Assembly: GCA_029255105.1 (NCBI GenBank)
Contig: JAQWWH010000096.1
Span: 1-54,677, forward strand
Length of the DNA stretch: 54,677 nucleotides
Source: Flavimaricola sp.
Lineage (GTDB): Bacteria > Pseudomonadota > Alphaproteobacteria > Rhodobacterales > Rhodobacteraceae
Direction of reading: 5' to 3'
A program made the position numbers and the translations under genes. This document shows, piece by piece, positions 9,042 to 17,586 of the stretch (within the stretch, counting starts at the first letter, position 1; each line of letters opens with the position of its first letter). Below the pieces are notes generated by a model. That model made no database searches, had not been told where the DNA came from, and saw only the letters and a list, made by a program, of their open reading frames with translations.

Positions 9042-10454
9042 TCAAGTCGCCCGGCTGGCCCTGCGGACATATGTCGTCAGCCGGTCAACATCATAAAGGG
9101 GAAGGGCCATCACCTCATCCCCGATTTCAGTCACGGCGGGGGACAGGTAGCGCAGGCCCGGTATCCGGGTCTCAAGCCCCGCCCCGACGCGCAGGCCCTG
9201 TCCGATCCTTTCGATCCAGCCGCGCGCGATGAGGCCAGCCGTCATAAGCTCATAGGCCTGAGGATCGGGGCCGGCGCAATTGATGACGATGGGCGCACTC
9301 AGGTCAGACGGCCCTTCGGGACCGGTCACCCGGACGCGGGTGGTTCGGTCGGCTCCGGCAACGACGTAGTCGACGTTGGCCCGGATGATCCGGATCTGAC
9401 CCGCATGGCTCAGCCGGTCAAAGTCCGCGAGGCTGTCGGCGGTGCCGCGGCGAAACCGGCGGTCCAGCGGTCCGATCACGCGCCGCCGTTCGTCAATATC
9501 CGGGATCAGGGCAGCCAGCCCAACCTGGTCGAGGTAGGCGCGGTAGCCGCGGCGAAGCTCTGCCATCCGGGCTCCTTTGGCCCTGTGGGCTGCCAGATCG
9601 GCGTCGACGGCCGCCAGAAAGGCCGCTGCATCGGGATAGGGACCGTGCAAGTCTGGTGTGACAGGCGCGCCTCGGGGGCGGGTCCAGATCAGCGGCTCTG
9701 GCAGCAGGCCTGAAGGGGACAGGACCGCCATCCGGATCCGATCCTCGGGCAGCAGGCATTGCATCAGGCGCATCACGTCGAGCATTGCGGCATTGGCGCC
9801 AAGGCACAAGACCTCGGCATCGGGGCGCAGGGCATCGGGACGCAGGGAGGCGGCGATTGCGGCCTCATTACCGTAAAGCTGCTCGAACGCGGCGGGGCCG
9901 GTATCCGCGCCAAACCGGGCTGGGGCAGGGCCGCCGGTGGCGACATCGACGCTGTCGGCCTGCATCTGCTGGCCATCGGACAGGGTCAGCCTGAAACGGC
10001 CCCTGTCCAGTGCCAGATCGGTGACGATGGCCGGGCGTAGGGTGACCCGGACACCCCGCTCATGATGGGCGGCAAGGGCCGCATCGGTCCTGTCGCGCAG
10101 GTAGTCGCCAAAGACCGCGCGGGGCAGGAACAGGGCGGCATGATCCTCCGCCGCGACGGCATCTGCGTCAAAGGCTGTGCCACGCGGGTGACGGGCCTTG
10201 CGGGCGGCCACCTCGGGCCAGCGTTCCGCGACCCAATCGGGAAAGGCCGGATCAACGGTGCCTGCGGGGGAATTCAGCAGATACCCATCACGCCAGGGCG
10301 CGTCGGGCGGATGATCCGCATAGGCAAGACCCCGGCCAAGCTGGGCAGAGCCCGGTCCGATGACGGTCAGCCTGTCGCCGGTACGAAACGGGGCGAGGGC
10401 GGCAAAGGCCGCCGCCACCGCCCCGTCCCCGATCACCACATGGTGGCGGGACAA
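9042..10454 (-). CDS. FAD/NAD(P)-binding protein (NAD_binding_9 type)
   Basis: Predicted cytoplasmic flavoprotein of 470 aa. The N-terminal dinucleotide-binding turn VVIGDGAVAAAFAA is followed by a LGRGLAYADHPPD..LLNSPAG segment typical of the family of large FAD-NAD(P)-binding proteins (related to HpnW/MSMEG-type oxidoreductases). A late VINCAGPDP motif marks the second FAD contact. The reaction is unknown. It starts 10 bp after the msrA stop on the same strand, so it is probably co-transcribed with msrA. The first codon used here is TTG at 10454. Two GTG codons at 10439 and 10436 would trim only 5-6 residues and are alternatives; none has a clear ribosome-binding site. Confidence 0.8.
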   Translation of the reverse strand: MSRHHVVIGDGAVAAAFAALAPFRTGDRLTVIGPGSAQLGRGLAYADHPPDAPWRDGYLLNSPAGTVDPAFPDWVAERWPEVAARKARHPRGTAFDADAVAAEDHAALFLPRAVFGDYLRDRTDAALAAHHERGVRVTLRPAIVTDLALDRGRFRLTLSDGQQMQADSVDVATGGPAPARFGADTGPAAFEQLYGNEAAIAASLRPDALRPDAEVLCLGANAAMLDVMRLMQCLLPEDRIRMAVLSPSGLLPEPLIWTRPRGAPVTPDLHGPYPDAAAFLAAVDADLAAHRAKGARMAELRRGYRAYLDQVGLAALIPDIDERRRVIGPLDRRFRRGTADSLADFDRLSHAGQIRIIRANVDYVVAGADRTTRVRVTGPEGPSDLSAPIVINCAGPDPQAYELMTAGLIARGWIERIGQGLRVGAGLETRIPGLRYLSPAVTEIGDEVMALPLYDVDRLTTYVRRASRAT

Positions 10455-10463
10455 ATCGGGAAA

Positions 10464-10970
10464 CTATTCAGCCGCAGCCCGGCGGGGCAGAACCCAGTTG
10501 GGGCGGATGAAGTGGCAGGTGTATCCATGGGGGATACGTTCGAGATAGTCCTGATGCTCGGGCTCGGCCTCCCAGAAGTCGCCCACGGGAGCAAGCTCGG
10601 TCACCACTTTGCCCGGCCAGATGCCAGAGGCGTTGACGTCGGCGATGGTGTCGACGGCCACTTCCTTTTGCTCGGGCGAGGTGTAGTAGATGCCCGACCG
10701 GTACGACAGGCCGCGATCATTGCCCTGCCGGTTCGGCGTGGTGGGGTCGTGGATCTGAAAAAAGAACTCAAGCAGGGTGCGGTAGCTGATCACCTCGGGG
10801 TCAAAGATGATCTCGATCCCTTCGGCATGGCTGCCATGGTTGCGGTAGGTGGCGTTTTTCACATCGCCCCCGGTATAGCCAACACGGGTCGACTGCACAC
10901 CGGGCAGCTTGCGGATCAGATCCTGCATTCCCCAGAAACAGCCACCGGCCAATACTGCGCGTTCAGACAT
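10464..10970 (-). CDS. msrA: Peptide-methionine (S)-S-oxide reductase MsrA
   Basis: Repair enzyme of 168 aa that reduces the S-epimer of methionine sulfoxide in proteins, using thioredoxin as electron donor. The catalytic GGCFWG motif is at residues 8-13, followed by GYTGG, the conserved [11 protein letters not shown] and FFQIHDPT segments, and EHQDYL near the C-terminus. The start at 10970 is set by GGAGG seven bases upstream; a longer reading to 11009 has no such site. Downstream on the same strand is the FAD/NAD(P)-binding protein. There is no msrB in the window. Confidence 0.95.
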   Translation of the reverse strand: MSERAVLAGGCFWGMQDLIRKLPGVQSTRVGYTGGDVKNATYRNHGSHAEGIEIIFDPEVISYRTLLEFFFQIHDPTTPNRQGNDRGLSYRSGIYYTSPEQKEVAVDTIADVNASGIWPGKVVTELAPVGDFWEAEPEHQDYLERIPHGYTCHFIRPNWVLPRRAAAE

Positions 10971-11190
10971 TTTGATCCTCCAGTAAGCCGTCGTCCCAAA
11001 AGGGGACACGGCGGGTATCCTTGATGCCTTATATGTGGGGCGTAACGGCTGACTGTCTAGGGGGCGAGGGCAGTACCAAGGCCCCGGTGACAGCTATGTG
11101 CCCAATGTTTCAGGGACAAACGCGGACGTGACACATTGGTGGCGTGACGCTGCCGCGAGAATTGCCTATGTGAAGTTCAGGAGGCCACCG

Positions 11191-11946
11191 ATGCTATCGC
11201 CAGACATGATCCTTGACGCCACGTTGCTGCCTGCGATGACCGTCGCACTTCTGGCCGGGCTGTTGTCCTTTCTCAGCCCCTGCGTGCTGCCGATCGTGCC
11301 ACCCTACCTTGCCTATATGGGCGGTGTTTCGGTGTCGGAACTGGCCGAGACAAAGGCCGCCCGGCGGCGGGTCCTGCTGGCGGCGGCGTTCTTCGTTATG
11401 GGGCTTTCGACGGTGTTTTTGTTGCTGGGCATCGCCTTTTCGGCGCTCGGGCGGGCCTTGCTGCAGTATCAGGACTGGTTTCTCTGGATCGCCGGGGTGA
11501 CCATCATGATCTTTGGGGCGCACTTCATTGGCATTTTCCGCATCCCCTTTCTGGACCGCGAGGCCCGGATGGATGCGGGCGACAAGGGGGGTTCGGCCTT
11601 TGGGGCCTATGTCCTTGGGCTTGCCTTTGCCTTTGGTTGGACGCCATGTCTGGGGCCGATCCTGGGAACGATCCTGTCGCTGGCGGCCTCAGAGGGCGAT
11701 ATGGCGCGGGGCACGACCTTGCTGGCCGTCTATGCCCTTGGGCTTGGGATTCCGTTCCTGCTGGTTGCGGCCTTCTTTCCGCGCCTGAAGGGGCCGATGG
11801 CCTATATGAAGCGGAACATGGACCGGATCGAACGGACGTCGGGCCTGTTGCTTTGGACGGTTGGACTGATGATGGTCACGGGTCAATTCACCGATTTCAG
11901 CTGGTGGTTGCTGGAACGGTTCCCGGCGCTGGCGACCCTCGGCTAG
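11191..11946 (+). CDS. ccdA: Cytochrome c biogenesis protein CcdA
   Basis: Inner-membrane thiol-disulfide carrier of 251 aa with about six transmembrane helices. It passes electrons from cytoplasmic thioredoxin to periplasmic CcmG/DsbE-type proteins for haem attachment to apocytochromes. The two conserved cysteines sit in LSPCVLPIVPPYLAY (TM1) and GWTPCLGPIL (TM4). The start at 11191 has AGGAGG six bases upstream; an upstream in-frame ATG at 11098 would add 31 hydrophilic residues and is unlikely. It stands alone on its strand after a spacer of about 220 bp from msrA. Confidence 0.93.
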   Translation: MLSPDMILDATLLPAMTVALLAGLLSFLSPCVLPIVPPYLAYMGGVSVSELAETKAARRRVLLAAAFFVMGLSTVFLLLGIAFSALGRALLQYQDWFLWIAGVTIMIFGAHFIGIFRIPFLDREARMDAGDKGGSAFGAYVLGLAFAFGWTPCLGPILGTILSLAASEGDMARGTTLLAVYALGLGIPFLLVAAFFPRLKGPMAYMKRNMDRIERTSGLLLWTVGLMMVTGQFTDFSWWLLERFPALATLG

Positions 11947-12006
11947 GGCTTATTTCCGCCGGAGTTTTGCGCTATGCTTCACTCTAGTGTTGTGTAGGCA
12001 GGTTAA

Positions 12007-13272
12007 ATGAAAACAGCTCATCCTCAAAAGAAGGGCGTGAGACGGCGGCGGGTCTTTTATATTCCGGGCTATGACCCCTTCCACCCCAGACGCTACCGCG
12101 AGCTCTATCGCAAAGAAGGCACCATCCAGGCCGAGGTGTCCGGATACAACCTTACCCTGCGACCCAAGGCCAAAGGCGAAGGTCCTTATGGGTGGCACGT
12201 CACCTCCAGGATTGCCGGACGGTCAACAGATGCCGATTTCGAGGTGCTGGTCTGGTCCGATATCGTGCGCGGCTCCATGAGCCAGACAATCGCTGCGACC
12301 TATCTGCAAATGATCCGCACCGCCTGGATTTACATCGCCTTGGGCACTCTGCGCCGCCTGATGTGGCTGCGCAAGGGACCGGTGATCGCGGCTCTATACC
12401 CGGTGGGAATGCTGATCGCCCAACTCCTTCTGTCCCTTTTCGCGGGGGCTGTCGCGGGCAACCTATTGGCAAAAGGGGCAGGGGTGCTGGCCGGCCTTGT
12501 CGGCTGGTCGCTCGGGCCGGTTGCGGCCTACCTCTATTGGCCGCTTTTCATGGTTGTCGCCGTCAGCGTGCTGCGGTGGTTCAAGTGGCAGGACGGCAGG
12601 TTCTTTGCCTACTACCTCATGCATGACTACGCCTACTCGGCCCAGTTCAAGGGGGCCAACCCACCCGCTCTGGAAGAGCGGATGAAAGAGTTTGGCGACC
12701 GCATCGCCGAGGCTTTGCAGTCGGACACGGACGAGGTGCTGGTCGTTGGCCATTCGTCGGGGGCGCATATGGCGGTGTCCATTCTGTCGGACCTGATCCG
12801 GGCCGGGCGGGTTCGGGCGGACGGGCCCGCGCTTGGATTTCTGAGCCTGGGGCAGGTGGTCCCGATGGTATCGTTCTTGCCGAAGGCCGACCGTCTGCGG
12901 GCCGATCTGGCGTTTCTGTCGGCCCGGGGCGAGGTCAGCTGGATCGACGTCACAGCGCCGGGGGACGGCTGCGCCTTTGCCCTGTGCGACCCCGTGGCGG
13001 TGTCAGGCGTCGCCCCGCCAGACCAGCGCTGGCCGCTTGTCATCTCTGCGGCCTTCACCCAGACCCTGACCCCCGAGACGTGGAAACTTTTGCGCTGGCG
13101 CTTTTTTCGGCTGCATTTCCAATACCTCTGCGCTTTTGATCGGCCGGGGGACTATGACTACTTTCAGATCACCGCCGGTCCCTATTCACTGGGCGATCGG
13201 TATGCGGACAGGTTGCCGTCGAAGAGCCGGATCGATGTTCCGGCCTCAAAATACACTTCGATGGCGGCGTGA
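12007..13272 (+). CDS. Membrane-associated serine-hydrolase-like protein, unknown function
   Basis: Protein of 421 aa that I cannot assign to a named family. The N-terminus is basic, with a FYIPGYDPFHPRRYRELY stretch that looks like the first strand and oxyanion region of an alpha/beta-hydrolase. Two or three hydrophobic segments lie at about residues 133-195. The motif GHSSG (residues 248-252, candidate nucleophile Ser250) follows a VLVVGHSSG strand, as in lipases and esterases. A membrane-anchored hydrolase is the best guess; the Asp and His partners are not evident. Its TGA overlaps the GTG start of the P450 gene, so the two are translationally coupled and probably act on the same lipid-like substrate (inference). 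The ribosome site AGGTTAA precedes the ATG. Confidence 0.75.
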   Translation: MKTAHPQKKGVRRRRVFYIPGYDPFHPRRYRELYRKEGTIQAEVSGYNLTLRPKAKGEGPYGWHVTSRIAGRSTDADFEVLVWSDIVRGSMSQTIAATYLQMIRTAWIYIALGTLRRLMWLRKGPVIAALYPVGMLIAQLLLSLFAGAVAGNLLAKGAGVLAGLVGWSLGPVAAYLYWPLFMVVAVSVLRWFKWQDGRFFAYYLMHDYAYSAQFKGANPPALEERMKEFGDRIAEALQSDTDEVLVVGHSSGAHMAVSILSDLIRAGRVRADGPALGFLSLGQVVPMVSFLPKADRLRADLAFLSARGEVSWIDVTAPGDGCAFALCDPVAVSGVAPPDQRWPLVISAAFTQTLTPETWKLLRWRFFRLHFQYLCAFDRPGDYDYFQITAGPYSLGDRYADRLPSKSRIDVPASKYTSMAA

Positions 13273-14627
13273 CACAGGCGCTTCCTCCAAAGCCCGCGGC
13301 ACGGCCCGACAAGGTGTCGCTCTGGCGCTACCTGAGGCTTTTCCGCGCCGACATCCTGTCGGCCCAACCGGCCAAGCTGTACCGTGCCTGGATGGCGGAA
13401 TTCCGGACACCGTTCTTTTGCAGTTACATGATCAATGATCCAAAGCTGCTGAACCTTGTGCTGAAGGACCGTCCCGACGACTTTCCCAAGTCCGACAGGA
13501 TCGGATCCGGGCTGCGGCCCCTGCTTGGAAACTCGGTCTTTCTGACCAATGGAGAGGTCTGGAAACGCCAGCGCCGCATCATTGACCCGGCCTTCGAAGG
13601 GGGCCGTCTGCGCGATACGTTTCCTGCCATGTGGGCGGCAGGCGAGGCGGCGGTGGAGCGGATCGAAGGGCTGGCCACCGGAAAACCCGTTGAGATCGAG
13701 GAAGAGACAAGCCACGCTGCGGCCGATGTTATCTTTCGAACGCTGTTTTCCATCCCCATTGAACATGATCTTGCAACCCGCGTCTTTGCCGAATTCAAGA
13801 CCCACCAACGCAGCCAGCCGATCCTGAACCTTGCCGCCTTTCTGCCCGGCCCCAGCTGGATGCCCCGGTTTTTCCGGTCCGAGACCCGGCGCACCGCCCG
13901 GCTGATCCGGGATCTGATCGGGCGGCTGGTGTCAGATCGGGCGGAGTTGATTGATGCCGGAACGGCCCCCGACGATCTGGCGACCAAGATCATGACGACC
14001 GCCGATCCGCTGGACGGCCAGCGCCTTAGCCCGGACGAGATGGTCGATCAGGTCGCGATCTTTTTCCTGGCGGGGCATGAAACCAGCGCCTCTGCCCTGG
14101 CCTGGACGCTGTACCTTTTGGCCACCCATCGCGACTGGCAGGACCAGATCGCCGCCGAGGCCGCGACGCTGGAGCCGGACTTTTCAAACCTGTCGCGCCT
14201 ACGGGTCACCCGAGACGTCTTCCGCGAGGCGCTGCGACTGTATCCCCCCGTTCCGATGATGGTGCGCGAGGCGGTACAGGACGAGACCTTCCGCGAGCGG
14301 GCCGTCCGACCCGGCGCCCAAATTGTGCTGTCACCCTGGCACCTGCATCGGCACGAGAGGTTGTGGGATCAGCCCGACGCCTTTGACCCCGCACGATGGC
14401 AGACCGAGGCTGCCAAGTCGTCGACGCGGGACGCCTATATGCCATTCTCGACCGGTCCGCGTGTCTGCACCGGCGCCGGCTTTGCCATGGCAGAAGGGGT
14501 TTTGCTGCTGGCAATGCTGGTCCGTCGGTTCCGGTTCGACCCGGTCGAGGGGCGGATACCGGTTCCGGTTGCCCATCTGACGGTGCGGGCCAGGGACGGG
14601 ATCTGGCTGAACATCTCGGCCCGTTGA
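13269..14627 (+). CDS. Cytochrome P450
   Basis: Soluble bacterial-type haem mono-oxygenase of 452 aa. The I-helix oxygen-activation motif AGHETS is near residue 268, the K-helix ExxR (EALR) near 320, and the haem-ligand loop FSTGPRVCTG has its cysteine at about residue 400. The N-terminus is proline-rich and has no membrane anchor. It starts with GTG inside the stop of the preceding hydrolase-like gene (GTGA overlap). No ferredoxin or ferredoxin reductase gene is adjacent, so the redox partner must be elsewhere. The substrate is unknown; the partner gene suggests a hydrophobic ester or fatty-acid-like compound, which is inference only. Confidence 0.95.
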   Translation: MTQALPPKPAARPDKVSLWRYLRLFRADILSAQPAKLYRAWMAEFRTPFFCSYMINDPKLLNLVLKDRPDDFPKSDRIGSGLRPLLGNSVFLTNGEVWKRQRRIIDPAFEGGRLRDTFPAMWAAGEAAVERIEGLATGKPVEIEEETSHAAADVIFRTLFSIPIEHDLATRVFAEFKTHQRSQPILNLAAFLPGPSWMPRFFRSETRRTARLIRDLIGRLVSDRAELIDAGTAPDDLATKIMTTADPLDGQRLSPDEMVDQVAIFFLAGHETSASALAWTLYLLATHRDWQDQIAAEAATLEPDFSNLSRLRVTRDVFREALRLYPPVPMMVREAVQDETFRERAVRPGAQIVLSPWHLHRHERLWDQPDAFDPARWQTEAAKSSTRDAYMPFSTGPRVCTGAGFAMAEGVLLLAMLVRRFRFDPVEGRIPVPVAHLTVRARDGIWLNISAR

Positions 14628-14739
14628 TTCGGTGTCGCTTGGGGGCATCGTTGCTGCCATGCGGATGATCTGATGAGCGGGGTCGCACTGTTTCGATTGC
14701 CGTTTGAATTTGGGCACGGAACCATAATCGGAACACAAT

Positions 14740-14800
14740 TCATGCGATAGTTGAATATATCAATAAATCAATAAATTACGATACAAACTTAACAGGAAAT
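14740..14800. other. AT-rich upstream region with a short direct repeat
   Basis: A sharply AT-rich tract in an otherwise GC-rich window, including a repeat of ATCAATAA (ATCAATAAATCAATAAAT). It lies about 100 bp upstream of the small gene at 14887 and may be part of its promoter region. No convincing -35/-10 pair could be fixed. Confidence 0.4.
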
Positions 14801-14886
14801 CAGGGCAAATCTGTCCGATTTTTGTCAGGCTGGCGGCGAAATAGGGTAGTTCTTGTCCGTGTTGTTAAACTAGGAGTTCCTGATCC

Positions 14887-15141
14887 ATGTCCACGTCTTC
14901 CAGTGAAACCTTGACCAGCCGTATCGTTGACCAGTTTGCGGCAGTACTGTCCCGCTTTTCCAAGCGTGAGCCGGACAGCGGTTTGCGGGTTTCCAAAAGA
15001 CGACGGGCGACGGTTGCAAGCATTGACGCCGTAAAGATCAGGGTTGCCGATCTGCCACCGTGCAAACCATTGAACAAAATGGAACTGTCGGAAAAGGATC
15101 AACTGGCCCTGATGCGCAATGCTCTTTACGAAAAGGACTAA
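14887..15141 (+). CDS. Small hypothetical protein, 84 aa
   Basis: I do not recognise this protein. It is basic and hydrophilic in the middle (VSKRRRATVAS) with an acidic end (SEKDQLALMRNALYEKD), no signal peptide and no membrane segment. Support for a real gene: AGGAG ten bases before the ATG, a long AT-rich upstream region, and a sensible fit between its neighbours. It converges on the ribbon-helix-helix gene, and the two stop codons overlap within CTAA at 15138-15141. It could be a small regulatory or RNA-binding protein; nothing in the sequence proves it. Confidence 0.6.
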   Translation: MSTSSSETLTSRIVDQFAAVLSRFSKREPDSGLRVSKRRRATVASIDAVKIRVADLPPCKPLNKMELSEKDQLALMRNALYEKD

Positions 15142-15389
15142 TCCCCAACGTCCTGCCCTGTGGCACGATCTTGCGCGTCGCGCAGAACAAAGACCCGGAT
15201 GGCCGAGGCCAGCCCGACATCGCCCCGTGCTGCATCAATCTCTGCCGCCAACCCGTTCAAAGTGACTTCGCGCCTGTCGGCAATCTCGCGGAATGCCTCC
15301 CAGAACGACCTTTCCAGGGAAACGCTCGTCCGATGCCCCCGTAGCGTAAGGGAGTGTTTGACAGGGCGACCGGATGCCGCCGCCGTCAT
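15138..15389 (-). CDS. Ribbon-helix-helix domain protein, 83 aa
   Basis: Small DNA-binding-type protein of the RHH_4 family. The beta-strand HRTSVSLERSFWEAFREIA (from about residue 19) is followed by helix 1 and a NGLAAEIDAARG helix 2, the layout of Arc/MetJ-like ribbon-helix-helix folds. It is the third gene of fumC-DUF4169-RHH, with a 4-bp ATGA overlap with DUF4169, so all three are translationally coupled. A regulatory role is likely, but its target is unknown. Its TAG overlaps the TAA of the convergent small gene. Confidence 0.8.
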   Translation of the reverse strand: MTAAASGRPVKHSLTLRGHRTSVSLERSFWEAFREIADRREVTLNGLAAEIDAARGDVGLASAIRVFVLRDAQDRATGQDVGD

Positions 15390-15568
15390 TCGTCGTCGAA
15401 CTTGAGCTGATCGATCCGACGTTTCACCTGCTCCATCTTCGTGGCATTCAACAGGCGTTGGGCCTTTGTAAGCCCGTGCCGAACGGCATTCGCGTCGGCG
15501 CGGGCCTTTTCAGCGGCTTTGTCCCGTTCCTTGCGAACCTTGTTCAGGTTGATCGGGGTAGCGTTCAT
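15386..15568 (-). CDS. DUF4169 family protein, 60 aa
   Basis: Very basic, all-helical 60-residue protein ([20 protein letters not shown] near the start, then [10 protein letters not shown]). It matches the DUF4169 family of short alphaproteobacterial proteins of unknown function. The ATG overlaps the fumC stop by 4 bp and its own stop overlaps the next start in the same way. The fixed position after fumC is a conserved arrangement in this family of bacteria as I know it. Function unknown; an RNA- or DNA-binding role would fit the charge. Confidence 0.8.
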   Translation of the reverse strand: MNATPINLNKVRKERDKAAEKARADANAVRHGLTKAQRLLNATKMEQVKRRIDQLKFDDE

Positions 15569-16956
15569 TTCGGGCCGATCATGTCTTCGGGACGGACAAC
15601 CCGTTCAAAGGTTTCGTCATCAACAAAGCCCAGCTTGATCGCCTCTTCCTTGAGGGTCGTGCCGTTCTTGTGGGCCGTCTTGGCGACAGTGGTGGCATTG
15701 TCATAGCCGATCGTTGGGGCAAGGGCCGTCACCAGCATCAGGCTTTCGCGCATCAGCTTTTCGATACGGACACGATCGGCCTGGATGCCATCGACGCAAT
15801 TGTCGGTAAAGGCCGAGCAGGCGTCCCCGATTAGTTGCATGGATTGCAAGACGTTATAGGCCATCATTGGCTTCATGACGTTCAGTTCAAAGTGGCCCTG
15901 TGATCCGGCAAAGCCGACTGCGGCGTCATTTCCCATGACATGGGCACAGACCTGGGTGATCGCCTCGACCTGGGTCGGGTTAACCTTGCCGGGCATGATC
16001 GAGGATCCGGGCTCGTTCTCGGGCAGCATCAGCTCGCCCAGACCGCAGCGGGGGCCAGAGCCAAGGAAACGGATGTCGCAGGCGATCTTGTAGAGGCTGG
16101 CGGCAACGGTCTTGAGCGCGCCTGACATCTCGACCAGCGCATCATGGGCGGCAAGCGCCTCAAACTTGTTTGGGGCCGTGATAAAGGGTAGGCCAGTGAT
16201 CTCGGACATATGGGCCGCAACCGTGACACCCCAGCCCTTGGGGCTGTTCAGACCGGTTCCGACGGCCGTACCGCCCTGGGCCAGTTCGTAGATTGCGGGC
16301 AGGGCGCCCTTGATCCGGCGGATCCCCATGGCAACCTGATGGACATAGCCCGAAAACTCTTGCCCGAGGGTCAACGGGGTCGCGTCCATTGTGTGTGTCC
16401 GGCCGATCTTGATGATGTCGGCAAATTCGCGGGACTTCATCTCAAGCGCGGCGTGCAGCTTGGCCAGACCGGGCAGGGTGACGTCATGGGCGGTGGTTGC
16501 AATGGCGATGTGCATCGCAGTGGGGAACGTATCGTTCGAGCTTTGGCCCATGTTCACATGGTCATTGGGGTGAACCGGCGTCTTGGAGCCAATCTCGCCA
16601 CCCAGCATCTCGATCGCGCGGTTAGAGATGACCTCATTGGCGTTCATGTTCGACTGGGTGCCCGACCCGGTCTGCCAGACAACGAGGGGGAAATGATCGT
16701 CAAGTTTGCCGGCCACAACCTCCGCCGCGGCGTTGATGATGGCGTCGGCTATATCCTCGGGCAGCTTTCCGCGCGCTTTGTTTGCAGTGGCGCAGGCCTG
16801 TTTGACAACACCCAGTGCGCGGACGATGGCGACAGGTTGCTTTTCCCATCCGATCGGGAAATTCAGAAGCGACCGCTGCGTCTGGGCTCCCCAGTAGCGA
16901 TCTGCGGGAACCTCGATGGGTCCAAAGCTGTCGGATTCGGTGCGGGTCTTGGTCAT
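15565..16956 (-). CDS. fumC: Fumarate hydratase, class II
   Basis: Iron-independent tricarboxylic-acid-cycle enzyme of 463 aa that interconverts fumarate and malate; it works as a cytoplasmic homotetramer. It starts [20 protein letters not shown], carries the substrate-binding [14 protein letters not shown] and the family signature [13 protein letters not shown], and has the [15 protein letters not shown] loop. The start at 16956 has AAGGAT upstream; an upstream in-frame start at 17016 would add 20 residues that do not look like the family. It is the first gene of a coupled trio with DUF4169 and the ribbon-helix-helix protein. A short inverted repeat lies 17 bp upstream of the start (16974-16990). 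Confidence 0.96.
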   Translation of the reverse strand: MTKTRTESDSFGPIEVPADRYWGAQTQRSLLNFPIGWEKQPVAIVRALGVVKQACATANKARGKLPEDIADAIINAAAEVVAGKLDDHFPLVVWQTGSGTQSNMNANEVISNRAIEMLGGEIGSKTPVHPNDHVNMGQSSNDTFPTAMHIAIATTAHDVTLPGLAKLHAALEMKSREFADIIKIGRTHTMDATPLTLGQEFSGYVHQVAMGIRRIKGALPAIYELAQGGTAVGTGLNSPKGWGVTVAAHMSEITGLPFITAPNKFEALAAHDALVEMSGALKTVAASLYKIACDIRFLGSGPRCGLGELMLPENEPGSSIMPGKVNPTQVEAITQVCAHVMGNDAAVGFAGSQGHFELNVMKPMMAYNVLQSMQLIGDACSAFTDNCVDGIQADRVRIEKLMRESLMLVTALAPTIGYDNATTVAKTAHKNGTTLKEEAIKLGFVDDETFERVVRPEDMIGPK

Positions 16957-16973
16957 TTCGACGATCCTTCGGC

Positions 16974-16990
16974 ATGGAGTTGCACTCCAT
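16974..16990. promoter_or_regulatory. Inverted repeat upstream of fumC
   Basis: ATGGAGT-TGC-ACTCCAT is a 17-bp perfect inverted repeat directly upstream of the fumC ribosome-binding region. It could be an operator or a 5' hairpin in the mRNA. A second small hairpin, CTGCCG-CAAC-CGGCAG at 17008-17023, follows the sspB stop and lacks a T run. Confidence 0.4.
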
Positions 16991-17033
16991 TTAACTGGGT
17001 CAGGACCCTGCCGCAACCGGCAGAGATCGCAGG

Positions 17034-17510
17034 CTATTTACGGAAACTGTCGAGGCTGACAACCTGCGCCTTTTCCGACTTTGTCTTGGTCGGGGCAGGT
17101 TCGGCCATTTCATCCATCGGCGCCTCTTCGACCTCGTCGTCGTCTTCGGTTTCATCTTCCTGCGTCTCGAAACGCAGTCCGAATTCGACGGAAGGATCCA
17201 CAAAGGTCTTAATAGCGTCGTAGGGAATATAAAGTGGTTCGGGATTGTCCCCAAAGTTAAGGGTCACGGCGAATCCTTCGTCCGTCACCTCAAGGCCGTC
17301 AAACCAATGCTGAAGCACAATGGTCATTTCGCCCGGATAGCGGTCTGACAGCCAGTCGGCGATCTCGACGTCCGGGTGCATGGTATCGAACGTGATGAAG
17401 AAGTGATGTTTCCCCGGCAAGCCGGATTTGGCAACGCCAACAAGGACTTCTTGGATCAGGCCGCGCATGGCGCGGTGCATCAGGTTGCCGTAGTCGATGC
17501 TGCGGGTCAC
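17034..17510 (-). CDS. sspB: SspB family ClpXP adaptor
   Basis: Alphaproteobacterial SspB of 158 aa, a cytoplasmic adaptor that binds ssrA-tagged and some other substrates and hands them to the ClpXP protease. The N-terminal globular domain ([19 protein letters not shown] through [14 protein letters not shown]) is followed by a long acidic, flexible linker rich in Glu and Asp. It ends in the ClpX-binding peptide [11 protein letters not shown]. This layout is exactly that of the family. The gene sits alone, 76 bp from glk and 77 bp upstream of fumC on the same strand. Confidence 0.92.
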   Translation of the reverse strand: MTRSIDYGNLMHRAMRGLIQEVLVGVAKSGLPGKHHFFITFDTMHPDVEIADWLSDRYPGEMTIVLQHWFDGLEVTDEGFAVTLNFGDNPEPLYIPYDAIKTFVDPSVEFGLRFETQEDETEDDDEVEEAPMDEMAEPAPTKTKSEKAQVVSLDSFRK

Positions 17511-17586
17511 GGTATTACACTCTCCCCCTGGGTAAGATCAGCATAAGGGATTCGGCGTCAGTGAAAAGAGCCCGCTTGCGCGACTT

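Noticed and set aside
11098..11190. Longer N-terminus for CcdA
   Set aside because: The 31 added residues are hydrophilic and the downstream ATG has a near-perfect ribosome site.
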